NCBI RefSeq assembly: GCF_003111685.1
Contig: NZ_CP022189.1
Span: 383,501 to 447,500, forward strand
Source of the DNA: Alloyangia pacifica
GTDB taxonomy: Bacteria > Pseudomonadota > Alphaproteobacteria > Rhodobacterales > Rhodobacteraceae
Length of the DNA: 64,000 nt
Reading direction: 5' to 3'
Shown here: piece after piece, positions 48,922 through 56,774 of the stretch
Position numbering within the stretch: position 1 is the first letter of the stretch
How the letters are laid out: the number at the start of each line of letters is the position of its first letter
The notes under the pieces: model-generated
Database searches by the model: none
What the model was told of the DNA's origin: nothing
Seen by the model: only the letters and a program-made list of their open reading frames with translations
Position numbers and translations under genes: made by a program

Positions 48922-49212
48922 TCAGAGCGAGTCGAGCTTGCGCGCGAGCTTGGCGTCGAGCGTGCTGAGACCGCCCACGTCATGTGTGGTGAGCGAGACC
49001 TCGACGGTCTTATAGACGTTGCGCCAGTCGGGGTGGTGGTTCCACTTCTCGGCCCAGAGCGCGGCGCGGGTCATCCAACCGAAGGCCTCGGTGAAATCCG
49101 CGAATTCGAAGGTCTTGCAGAGGGTGTCCTCCGCTGCGTTCATCTCCCATCCGTTCTCGAGCAGGGGGGCGAGCATGGTCGCACGGCCGGTGTCGGAGAG
49201 TTTCTCTGTCAT
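48922..49212 (-). CDS. 4a-hydroxytetrahydrobiopterin dehydratase
   Basis: The 96-residue product has the pterin-carbinolamine dehydratase signature [24 protein letters not shown] (given in part) near residues 55-78, with the catalytic His pair, and ends [16 protein letters not shown]. It recycles pterin cofactor in aromatic amino acid hydroxylation. Its ATG overlaps the stop of the upstream FemAB-like gene by 4 bases. No phenylalanine hydroxylase is in the window. Confidence 0.94.
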   Translation of the reverse strand: MTEKLSDTGRATMLAPLLENGWEMNAAEDTLCKTFEFADFTEAFGWMTRAALWAEKWNHHPDWRNVYKTVEVSLTTHDVGGLSTLDAKLARKLDSL

Positions 49213-50432
49213 TGGGTGTCCTTCCCGTGGTCTTTCCGGAACGGCCCGTAGGCGGTGAGCACCTCGATGTCCTCGTCCACGGCCCGTGCCTCGGCCTCCA
49301 GATAGTGCGCGACGGCGCGGGCAAACCCCTTGTCGGGGAACCAGTGCAGCGAATGCGTCTGGCTCGGCAGGTAACCGCGTGCCAGCTTGTGCTCCCCCTG
49401 CGCGCCAGCCTCGACGCGGGACAGGTCATGGGCGATGGCGAAGTCGATGGCCCGGTAATAGCACGCCTCGAAGTGCAGGCAGGGGTGATCCTCGGTGCAG
49501 CCCCAGTAGCGGCCGAAGAGCGCGTCTCGCCCGATGAAGTTGAGCGCCCCCGCCACCGGCTGCCCCTCGCGCTCGCAGATCACCAGCGCGACGTCGCCGC
49601 GCATCGTCTCATGGACCTCGTCGAAGAAGGCGCGGGTGAGGTAGGGCGTGCCCCACTTGCGCCCGCCTGTGTCCTGATAGAAGGTCCAGAAGGCGTCCCA
49701 GTGTTCGGGCTCGATCTCATCGCCGGTGAGCATGTGGATGGTGCCGCCGAACGCCTGGGCCCGCGCTCGCTCCTTGCGGATCGCCTTGCGCTTGCGCGAG
49801 CTGAGATCGGCGAGGAAGCCGTCGAAATCGGTGTAGCCCCGGTTCAGCCAGTGGAATTGCTGGGTGACACGGCGCAAAAGGCCCATGCGCTCGCCGGCAA
49901 TGGCCTCGCCCTCGGTGCAGAAGGTGACGTGCAGCGACGACAGGTCGTTTTCGGCGGTGAGCTGCACCGCACCCTGCACCAGCGCCATCATGCCCTCGGC
50001 CTCGTGGCCGGGGCGGGTGAGGAAGCGCCGCCCGGTGGCCGGGGTGAAGGGCACGGCGATCTGCAGCTTGGGATAGTAGCGCCCGCCCGCCTGCTCGTAG
50101 GCATGGGCGAAGCTGTGGTCGAAGATATACTCGCCCTGGCTGTGGCCCTTGGCGTAGAGCGGGGCGACGGCGATGACCCGCCCCGCCTTTTCCGCCACCA
50201 GGTAGCGCGGGTCCCAGCCGGTGCCGCGCCCGACAGAGCCGGACCGCTCAAGTGCGCGCAGGAAGCGCCAGGTGGTGAACGGATCGTCGGGGCGCCCGCC
50301 CGCCGCCGCCTCGGGGCAGGCGCAGGCATCCCAGTCGGTCTCGGCGATTTGGTCCAGCGAGGTCAGCACATTGACGGCGATGGTATCGCCCGCTGTCGGA
50401 TCGGAGGTCGGGCTGGGGCTCTGATCGGTCAT
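49209..50432 (-). CDS. FemAB/GNAT-like protein of the COG3146 (DUF482) family
   Basis: The 407-residue product has a GNAT-type fold without a standard acetyl-CoA loop. Family marks: [20 protein letters not shown] near 95, [20 protein letters not shown] near 117, [19 protein letters not shown] near 207, [20 protein letters not shown] near 303, and the C-terminal [19 protein letters not shown]. It may aminoacylate or acylate lipids or proteins; the substrate is unknown. Start 50432 gives [11 protein letters not shown]. Neighbours downstream (pterin dehydratase) are coupled; GDPD and RidA are upstream. Confidence 0.85.
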   Translation of the reverse strand: MTDQSPSPTSDPTAGDTIAVNVLTSLDQIAETDWDACACPEAAAGGRPDDPFTTWRFLRALERSGSVGRGTGWDPRYLVAEKAGRVIAVAPLYAKGHSQGEYIFDHSFAHAYEQAGGRYYPKLQIAVPFTPATGRRFLTRPGHEAEGMMALVQGAVQLTAENDLSSLHVTFCTEGEAIAGERMGLLRRVTQQFHWLNRGYTDFDGFLADLSSRKRKAIRKERARAQAFGGTIHMLTGDEIEPEHWDAFWTFYQDTGGRKWGTPYLTRAFFDEVHETMRGDVALVICEREGQPVAGALNFIGRDALFGRYWGCTEDHPCLHFEACYYRAIDFAIAHDLSRVEAGAQGEHKLARGYLPSQTHSLHWFPDKGFARAVAHYLEAEARAVDEDIEVLTAYGPFRKDHGKDTQ

Positions 50433-50499
50433 ATGGTGATCTCGGCTCGGGTCATCTGCGGGAGTATCTGACCCCGGCGGGGCCGGGATCAAGACACGC

Positions 50500-51255
50500 T
50501 CACGCGAGATACTGCTCGAATGTCACGTTCTGGGCCACCGCGCGGGCCTGTGCCTCCTGCTCGGGCGTGCGGATGGTCCAGCAGAGGATCGCGGCGCCTT
50601 GTGCCTTCAGCTCGGCGACGCGCGGCGCGGCGAGGTCCTTCCAGCTGTGCGAGATGAAGCAGGCACCGGTACGGGCGTAATCGGGGATGCCGCGCAGCTC
50701 CTCGAGGCGCCAGCCGGGGACGCCGGACCAGTTATCGGGGTCGAAACGGTCGGTGGTCAAACCGCGCGGCACCTGCGGCGCGAGCCGGGCCATCCGGGCC
50801 ATGGAGTGGGGGTTGAAGGACATCACAGCCACGGACCCCTCGTAGCCGCGCAGCGCGTCCGCCGCGGCCTTCTCCAGCGTGCCGACGTCCGGGCCGAGCG
50901 CGCCATCCTGGTCCTTGATCTCGATCAGCAGGGGCACGCGGCCGGCGACCAGCTCGAGGACCTCGACGAGCGTCGGGATGCCCTCCTCGCCACCCTTGAG
51001 CGTCAGCGAAGACAATTCGGCCGCATCGCGCGCGCCGAGCAGGCCGCGCGCGCCGGTCAGCCGCTCGAGCCGCTCGTCGTGAAACACCATGGCCACCCCG
51101 TCGGAGGAGAGCTGCAGGTCGATCTCGACGCCGTAGCCCGCCGCGACGGCGGCGGAGATGGCAGGGCGGGAATTCTCGGGACGGCCCGCCGCGAGGTCGT
51201 GCAGGGCACGGTGCGCGATGGGCCGCTCGAGGAAGGCGGCGGGCAGTCCGGCCAT
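50500..51255 (-). CDS. Glycerophosphodiester phosphodiesterase
   Basis: The 251-residue TIM-barrel product has the GDPD active-site pattern: IAHRALHDLAAGRPENSRPA near 13, GYGVEIDLQLSSDGVAMVFHDERLERLTG near 40, LLIEIKDQ near 113. It would release glycerol-3-phosphate from phospholipid headgroups. No signal peptide, so cytoplasmic. Its ATG shares one base with the stop of the RidA gene (TGATG), so both are on one transcript. Confidence 0.92.
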   Translation of the reverse strand: MAGLPAAFLERPIAHRALHDLAAGRPENSRPAISAAVAAGYGVEIDLQLSSDGVAMVFHDERLERLTGARGLLGARDAAELSSLTLKGGEEGIPTLVEVLELVAGRVPLLIEIKDQDGALGPDVGTLEKAAADALRGYEGSVAVMSFNPHSMARMARLAPQVPRGLTTDRFDPDNWSGVPGWRLEELRGIPDYARTGACFISHSWKDLAAPRVAELKAQGAAILCWTIRTPEQEAQARAVAQNVTFEQYLA

Positions 51256-51716
51256 CAGGCGAGCTCGAAGACCGCTTCGATCTCGACCGCCACCCCCATG
51301 GGCAGCGCCGCCGCGGAGACCGCGGAACGGGCGTGCTTGCCGGCCTCGCCGAAGACCGCGACCATCAGATCCGAGGCGCCGTTGATCACCTTTGGCTGGT
51401 CGGTGAACTCGGGGGTGGAGTTGACGAAGCCGACCAGCTTCACCACGCGCTTGAGCTTCGACAGGTCGCCGCCGCAGGCCGCCTTGGCCTGGGCGATGAG
51501 CGCCAGGGCGCAGCGCTGCGCAGCCTTGGCGCCGGCCTCGACATCCAGCGTCTCGCCAAGCTTGCCGGTGATCAGCCCGCTCTCGTCCATGCTGATCTGT
51601 CCCGAAACGTAGAGCATCGCGCCGCTCTGTACGTAGGGCACGTAGTTGGCCGCGGGGGCAGGGGCGTCGGGCAGGGTCAGGCCGAGCTCTTCAAGGCGGG
51701 CGGTGATGTCGGTCAT
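51255..51716 (-). CDS. RidA/YjgF-family protein
   Basis: The 153-residue product of the RidA superfamily. It has ANYVPYVQSGAMLYVSGQIS near residue 23 and KLKRVVKLVGFVNSTPEF near 85. The extended form (153 versus about 130 residues) and the absence of a clear catalytic Arg at the RidA position place it in a sister subfamily, so imine deaminase activity is not certain. Start 51716 after AAGGAGG. Heads the RidA-GDPD pair. Confidence 0.88.
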   Translation of the reverse strand: MTDITARLEELGLTLPDAPAPAANYVPYVQSGAMLYVSGQISMDESGLITGKLGETLDVEAGAKAAQRCALALIAQAKAACGGDLSKLKRVVKLVGFVNSTPEFTDQPKVINGASDLMVAVFGEAGKHARSAVSAAALPMGVAVEIEAVFELA

Positions 51717-51770
51717 GGGGGCCTCCTTTGGATGTGAGCGGACGCTAGACCCGAGCGGTGGCAAAGAAAA

Positions 51771-51799
51771 GGGGCCGCGATCCAGATGGATGCGGCCCC
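51771..51799 (-). terminator. Terminator of the type I secretion operon
   Basis: A stem of 12-13 bp with one bulged G (51771-51783 with 51788-51799), and on the minus strand a TTTTCTTT run. It starts 22 bp past the HlyD-type stop and separates that operon from RidA. Confidence 0.85.
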
Positions 51800-51821
51800 T
51801 GATCAAAAGTTCTTCCCGAGG

Positions 51822-53129
51822 TTACTCGCGGAACGCCTTCGAGAAGTAATCGGTGAAGGGTTTCACCAGGTAGGCGAGCGGCGTACGATCCGCGGTGCGC
51901 AGGAAGGCCTCGACCGGCATCCCAGGGACCAGGGTCGAGCCCTCGGGCAGCCTCTCGATCTGGCCCTCGTCGAGCATGATCTCGGCGCGGTAGAAGCTGG
52001 ACGAGGTGTTCTGGTCGGTGAAGGCATCCGCAGAGATCTGCGTCACCGTGCCGAAGGTCTCCGGCGTGCGGCGCTGGTCGAGCGCCGAGAACCGCAAGGT
52101 CACTTGCTGGCCGACGTGAACCTGGTCGATGTGGATCGGCGGCACCTGGGCGGTGATCACCAGCGGCCGGTCCTGCGGGATCAGGTAGAGCACCGGATCG
52201 GCAGCCCGGATCACCGAGCGCGGCGCGAAGACGGTCAGCCCGTAGACCACGCCGCTCACCGGGGCGCGGATCTCCATCCGCTTGAGTTTCTCGAGCAGGG
52301 CGGAGCGCTGCTCGGCGAGCTCGCGCTCGCGGTACTGCATGTCGCGCAGCTGGGTGATGGCCTCTTCGCGGCGGGTGGTCGAGAGCTTCAGGATCTCGAT
52401 GTCGATCTCCGTGGTCCGCCCTTCGGCCTCGGCCTTCTGGGCGGTGAGATCGCCGACCTCGCCAGCGAGCCGGGCTTCTTCACGCTGCAGGGCAAGCACG
52501 CGGCTGGCCTGGGCGAGGCCGCGGTCGAGCAACGACTGCTGGTCGCCAAGTTCCCGCTCGATCAGCGCAAGCTGGCTTTTCAGTGCGGTCTGCTGGGCGT
52601 CGATGCCCTCGACCTGGTTGACGATCTGGTCGCGGCGCTTGGCCAGCTGATCGGATTCGCGCTGCAGCGACTCCAGCCGGGCGAAGAACAGATTGCGCTG
52701 ACCTTCGATCAGGTCCTCGACCTCGTCGTCATATTCGGCCACCTTGAGCAGCGTCTCGTCAAAGGCCAGTTCGTCGGCATTGTCGCGCTCGGCCTGCAGG
52801 CGGGCGCGGCGGGCGACGAGCTCGAAGTACTGGCCCTCGACGATGTTCAGCTCGGACTGCAGCAGGGTCGGGTCGAGCTTGACCAGAACCTCGCCCTCCT
52901 CGACGGTGTCGCCCTCGTCGACGAGGATTTCCTGCACGACGCCGCCATCGGGATGTTGCACGACCTGACGGTTGCGCTCGACCTGGATCTGGCCGCCGGC
53001 GACGATGGCGCCCGAGATGTTGGTGGTTGCCGCCCAGGTCCCGAAGCCTCCAACGAGGATCAGCAGGGCCCCGAGCCCAAGGATCAGCGGTTTCTTGAGC
53101 GGGAAGCGCTTGTCGGTTGTCTGCGACAT
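51822..53129 (-). CDS. Type I secretion membrane fusion protein (HlyD family)
   Basis: The 435-residue product has one N-terminal membrane helix (LILGLGALLILVGGFGTWAA), a biotinyl-lipoyl-like segment near 55 (DGGVVQEILVDEGDTVEEGEVLVKLD), and a long coiled coil (about 100-260). The second half-lipoyl motif MEIRAPVSGVVYGLTVFAPRSVI is near 295, followed by a beta-barrel end. It links the inner-membrane ABC exporter to a TolC channel. The ATG shares one base with the ABC gene stop (TGATG). PrtE-like size. Confidence 0.93.
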   Translation of the reverse strand: MSQTTDKRFPLKKPLILGLGALLILVGGFGTWAATTNISGAIVAGGQIQVERNRQVVQHPDGGVVQEILVDEGDTVEEGEVLVKLDPTLLQSELNIVEGQYFELVARRARLQAERDNADELAFDETLLKVAEYDDEVEDLIEGQRNLFFARLESLQRESDQLAKRRDQIVNQVEGIDAQQTALKSQLALIERELGDQQSLLDRGLAQASRVLALQREEARLAGEVGDLTAQKAEAEGRTTEIDIEILKLSTTRREEAITQLRDMQYRERELAEQRSALLEKLKRMEIRAPVSGVVYGLTVFAPRSVIRAADPVLYLIPQDRPLVITAQVPPIHIDQVHVGQQVTLRFSALDQRRTPETFGTVTQISADAFTDQNTSSSFYRAEIMLDEGQIERLPEGSTLVPGMPVEAFLRTADRTPLAYLVKPFTDYFSKAFRE

Positions 53130-54859
53130 CAGCGGACACCTCCGGGCCCGGCGTGCCGGGTGATCTGTTCGTGGTTCTTGACCTGCGAGCGCAGCACTTC
53201 GTCCTTCGGACCGAATGCGACGCGGGCGCCATGCTCGAGCATAAGCAGCTGGTCGCATTCGCGGATCGCGGCCGGACGGTGCGCCATGATGAGCACCGAT
53301 TTGCCCTCTTCCTTGAGGCGGCGGATCGCGGCGTTCACCGCCTCGCTGCCCTCGTTGTCGAGGTTCGAGTTGGGCTCGTCGAGCACGAGGATCACGGGAT
53401 CGCCGTACATCGCACGGGCCAGGCCGATGCGTTGCATCTGCCCGCCCGAGAGCCGCCCGCCGGTGGCGGTGACGCGGGTGTCATAGCCCTTGGGCAGCTT
53501 GAGGATCATTTCGTGGGCGTCGGCCTTCTTGGCCGCCTCGACGATCTTCTGCGGGTCCGGTGTTTCGGCGAGCCGCGCGATGTTCTCGGCGATGGTGCCG
53601 TCGAACAGGCTGACGCGTTGCGGCAGGTAGCCGATGTGCTTGCCGAGATCCTCGTCGTACTGGTCGAGCGTCGCGCCATCGAGGCGGATGCGCCCGCCGG
53701 CGGGACGCCAGACTCCGGTGATCGCCCGGGCCAGCGTCGACTTGCCGGCACCCGAGGAGCCGATCACGCCGATCGCATGGCCGGGCCGCAGGTCGAAGGA
53801 GACGAGACGCAGCGAGGCCTGCTGTTCACCCGGCGGCACCACCGTGAGCTGTTGCACTTCGAGCAGCGCGCGCGGCTTTGGCAGAGCGGTGCGGGTCGGC
53901 TCCTGGGGCATCTCTCCGAGCAGCTCTGACAGGTTGTCCCAGCCCTTGCGTGCGCGGGTCACCAGCGGCCATTGACCGACGGCAAGCTCGATCGGGGCGA
54001 GCGCGCGGCCCATCAGGATCGAGCCGGCGATCATCGCACCGGCGGTCAGCTCGTTCTGCAGCACCAGATAGGCGCCGAGACCGAGCATCGCCGACTGCAG
54101 CAGCATGCGGAAGCTCTTGGTCATCGTGGTGAAGGTACCGACGAGGTCGTTGGTCGAGATCTGCCCGCTCAGCGCCTCGGAGCGGGCCTTGTCCCAGCGG
54201 TTGAAGGCGGCGCCGCGCATGCCCATGGCCTGCACGGTCTCGGCGTCGAGGCGGATCTGCTCGGAGGTCTGCTCGGCCAGCAGGACGGCGCGGTTCGACT
54301 TGAGGGTCGGATTGCGGCTCAGCGTGGTGTTGAGCAGGGTGATGACCACAAGGATCAGGCCGCCGAAGATGGCGAGATATCCGAGCCAAGCGTGGAAGAC
54401 GAAGATACCGGCGATGAACAGCGGGGTGAAGGGCAGGTCGAAGAGCGCCATGAGCACCGGCGAGCCGATGAACCGCTGCACCGCTTCGAGGTCCTTGAGG
54501 CCGGTGGCCGCAAGCTCATCCTGCTTCACCGCCGAGCGCCGGATCACGGCATCGAAGACGCGCATGTCGAGCGCGGCCTGGAAGCGGGCGGCGACGCGGG
54601 CCATGACCCGACCGCGGGCGTAATCGAGGATACCCATCATGCCATAGAGGAAAACGACCAGGGCGGTCAGCGCGAGCAGTGTGGCTTCTGAACGCGACCC
54701 CAGCACACGGTCGTAGACCTGCAGCATGTAGAGCGGGCCTGTGAGCATCAAGAGGTTGACAAAAAAACTGAATATACCGACGAACCAATAGTAGGGTCGG
54801 CTTTGCTTGCGGACAGATGCGAGCTCGTCTGCCCCTGCGTCTTTCACTCTATTTTTCAT
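53129..54859 (-). CDS. Type I secretion ABC transporter (PrtD-like)
   Basis: The 576-residue product has six membrane helices in residues 20-300 (FVGIFSFFVNLLMLTGPLYML is the first). The ATPase domain shows GVIGSSGAGKSTLARAITG near 358, GGRLSGGQMQRIGLARAMYG near 465 and PVILVLDEPNSNLD near 487. No C39 peptidase domain, so it exports C-terminal-signal substrates such as RTX proteins. The ATG at 54859 is chosen; a TTG 7 codons upstream is less likely. No substrate gene is adjacent. An inverted repeat lies at 54894-54908 upstream. Confidence 0.93.
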   Translation of the reverse strand: MKNRVKDAGADELASVRKQSRPYYWFVGIFSFFVNLLMLTGPLYMLQVYDRVLGSRSEATLLALTALVVFLYGMMGILDYARGRVMARVAARFQAALDMRVFDAVIRRSAVKQDELAATGLKDLEAVQRFIGSPVLMALFDLPFTPLFIAGIFVFHAWLGYLAIFGGLILVVITLLNTTLSRNPTLKSNRAVLLAEQTSEQIRLDAETVQAMGMRGAAFNRWDKARSEALSGQISTNDLVGTFTTMTKSFRMLLQSAMLGLGAYLVLQNELTAGAMIAGSILMGRALAPIELAVGQWPLVTRARKGWDNLSELLGEMPQEPTRTALPKPRALLEVQQLTVVPPGEQQASLRLVSFDLRPGHAIGVIGSSGAGKSTLARAITGVWRPAGGRIRLDGATLDQYDEDLGKHIGYLPQRVSLFDGTIAENIARLAETPDPQKIVEAAKKADAHEMILKLPKGYDTRVTATGGRLSGGQMQRIGLARAMYGDPVILVLDEPNSNLDNEGSEAVNAAIRRLKEEGKSVLIMAHRPAAIRECDQLLMLEHGARVAFGPKDEVLRSQVKNHEQITRHAGPGGVR

Positions 54860-54893
54860 GAGCGCTATTTCGCTCTCCAATTGTGAATATCCC

Positions 54894-54908
54894 GTCTGCG
54901 GTGCAGAC
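54894..54908. promoter_or_regulatory. Inverted repeat upstream of the type I secretion genes
   Basis: GTCTGC and GCAGAC around a 3-base centre, 35-49 bases before the ABC gene start, where an operator would block transcription. The regulator is unknown. Confidence 0.4.
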
Positions 54909-54994
54909 TTGAAGAATTTTCATGTTACTGTCACGACACGAGGCCAGCAGGAAATACGAGGCCCCTTGGGGTCCGTCGCGATAGCAAGTAGGAA

Positions 54995-55013
54995 GATCTT
55001 GTACATCAAGATC
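54995..55013. promoter_or_regulatory. Inverted repeat just before mlaA
   Basis: GATCTTG and CAAGATC around a 5-base centre (TACAT), ending 12 bases before the mlaA ATG. It may be an operator or a transcript hairpin near the ribosome binding site. Confidence 0.45.
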
Positions 55014-55025
55014 GGATTTTTCCTA

Positions 55026-55805
55026 ATGAGAATTCCCGGGCTGACCGGCCGTGCTCCTGGTTTTCGGGCTTTTGCGGCCTTGGTACTTATCACGGGGCTC
55101 GCCGCATGCGCGACTCCCGGACCCGGCGAAACACGCGACGGTGTCTTTGATCCGCAAGAACCCGCCAATCGCCGCGTACATGCTTTTAACAAGAGGGTTT
55201 ATTCCCGCCTATCGGGTGACGGAGAGCCCGGATTCATCGAATCCCTGCCAGATCCTGTCAAAAATGGGGTGGTGAATTTCTCCGATACGGTCGCCTTGCC
55301 GCAGACCGTGGTGAATCAGTTGCTGCAGGGGCGGCTGCTGCGCGCCTCGCGCAACACGCTGCGGTTTTCGGTCAACGCGACGCTGGGGATCGCCGGGCTG
55401 ATGGACGTGGCCAGCCCCATGGGTCTGCTTGAGGATCGCAGCAACTTCGGTGAGACTCTCTACGTCTGGGGCTTCCCCGAGGGCGGCTATATGGAGCTGC
55501 CGGTTCTCGGCCCCTCGACCGAGCGCGAGACGGTGGGTCTCTTCGTCGATTTCTTCACCGATCCCTTCGCCTATGTGCTCCCCTCGCCGCAGCGCTATGT
55601 CCGCTACGGCGCGCGGCTCGGCGAACTGATGATCAAGCGCAGCGACTATGGCGACGTGATCGATGCGGTGATGGAGGGCAGCGCCGACAGCTATGCGCAG
55701 GCGCGGGTGATCTGGCTCGAGAAGCGGCGGCACGAGCTTGGCGATGAGAGTATCGAGGGATCGGGGTTCATCGATCCCGAGGCCATGGACACGGAGGGTT
55801 TCTAA
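55026..55805 (+). CDS. mlaA: MlaA/VacJ outer-membrane lipoprotein
   Basis: The 259-residue product carries a lipoprotein signal (FAALVLITGLAAC, lipobox LAAC near residue 28) and the MlaA core: DPQEPANRRVHAFNKRVY near 42, LLQGRLLRASRNTLRFSVNATLGIAGLMDVA near 95-125, FGETLYVWGFPEGGYMELPVLGPSTERETVG near 138-168. It extracts phospholipids from the outer leaflet of the outer membrane. Start 55026 (MRIPGLTG) has only a weak GGA upstream. Its stop overlaps the mlaC start. Confidence 0.94.
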   Translation: MRIPGLTGRAPGFRAFAALVLITGLAACATPGPGETRDGVFDPQEPANRRVHAFNKRVYSRLSGDGEPGFIESLPDPVKNGVVNFSDTVALPQTVVNQLLQGRLLRASRNTLRFSVNATLGIAGLMDVASPMGLLEDRSNFGETLYVWGFPEGGYMELPVLGPSTERETVGLFVDFFTDPFAYVLPSPQRYVRYGARLGELMIKRSDYGDVIDAVMEGSADSYAQARVIWLEKRRHELGDESIEGSGFIDPEAMDTEGF

Positions 55806-56404
55806 TGGGGCATTTCACGAGCAGGCGCGGCTTTCTTGCCGGGGCGCTGAGCGCCTCCGCGTTGGCGGCGCTACCGGGCGTGGCGCTCGCGGCCAGCGCG
55901 GCCCAGGCGGAAAAGCTGGTGCAGGGGCTGGTCGGGGACGTCAACGCGGTGATCGCCTCGGGCGCATCCGAAGCCGCGATGATCGCCGAGTTCGAGCGCA
56001 TCTTCGTGCGCTACGGCGACATGCCCTATATCGCTGCCTACGTCATGGGCGCTGATGGCCGCCGCGCCACGCCGGCACAGAAGAAGGCCTTCACCGGCGC
56101 CTTCCAGGGGTACGCCGCGCGCAAGTACGGCAAGCAGTTCCGCAAGTTCATCGGCAGCGCGATCACCGTCTCCGGCACGCAGAAAGTGAAGAACGCCTAC
56201 CAGGTCGCCACCGTTGCCAAGCTGCGCGGGCAATCGCCCTTCGAGGTGAGCTTCTTCGTCGGTGAGAAATCGGGGCGCTTTTACAACATGTATGTCGAGG
56301 GCGTGAACATGCTGCTCACCGAGCGGACCGAGATCGGCGCCATGCTCGACCGGCGCCGTGGCGATATCGACGCGATGATAGCCGACCTCCGGCAGGCGGG
56401 CTGA
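55805..56404 (+). CDS. mlaC: MlaC-family phospholipid-binding ABC auxiliary protein
   Basis: The 199-residue periplasmic product has a Tat-like signal (TSRRGFLAGALSASALAAL) and the Tol-Tol-Ttg2 pattern: RIFVRYGDMPYIAAYVMG near 66, QKKAFTGAFQGYAARKYGKQF near 93, AITVSGTQKVKNAYQVATV near 120 and TERTEIGAMLDRR near 175. MlaC shuttles phospholipids between the outer-membrane MlaA and the inner-membrane MlaFEDB exporter. The inner-membrane genes are not in the window. ATG overlaps the mlaA TAA by one base. Confidence 0.9.
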   Translation: MGHFTSRRGFLAGALSASALAALPGVALAASAAQAEKLVQGLVGDVNAVIASGASEAAMIAEFERIFVRYGDMPYIAAYVMGADGRRATPAQKKAFTGAFQGYAARKYGKQFRKFIGSAITVSGTQKVKNAYQVATVAKLRGQSPFEVSFFVGEKSGRFYNMYVEGVNMLLTERTEIGAMLDRRRGDIDAMIADLRQAG

Positions 56405-56774
56405 CCGCGTCTCTAGCGGTCAGGATCGGCGCGCGCGCTTTGCGGGGCGCCGCCTGTACCGTCCGGGCACCCGCAGCGCCGATCGGCTGGAAATCGTCGA
56501 ATTGTGCGCGCTCGGCGGCGGCGGCTTGCATCCCTTTGCTGTGCGGCGCCAACTGGGGCGGACAGGTCTTGGGGGAGGATGTGGCAAAGAGATCGGCAGC
56601 GATGTGCACCGCGGCATCAAGATCGCCCCAACCCCCTGATGCGGCATTTTTTCACCCGCGATGTTCTTGAACCGTTCAGGGTCTGCGCCCATCTTTACCC
56701 CGAGGCCCGTGACCTTTCCGTGCTGCTTGTCAGGCGGGGCAAATCCAGACGGGCGCTTGTGAAGGAGAGACAGC
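56405..56774. other. Upstream region of clpB
   Basis: 370 bp without a supported gene. Its right part carries the heat-shock-type promoter at 56666-56695 and then a leader of about 75 nt. The left part, just after mlaC, is very GC-rich (56430-56460) with imperfect hairpins but no clear terminator. Confidence 0.4.
56666..56695 (+). promoter_or_regulatory. Sigma-32 (RpoH) type heat-shock promoter of clpB
   Basis: CTTGAA (56666-56671) and GCCCATCTT (56687-56695) are 15 bases apart, close to the RpoH consensus (CTTGAA then CCCCATNT). It lies about 80 bases before the clpB ATG, a gene whose family is heat-shock controlled. Confidence 0.7.
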
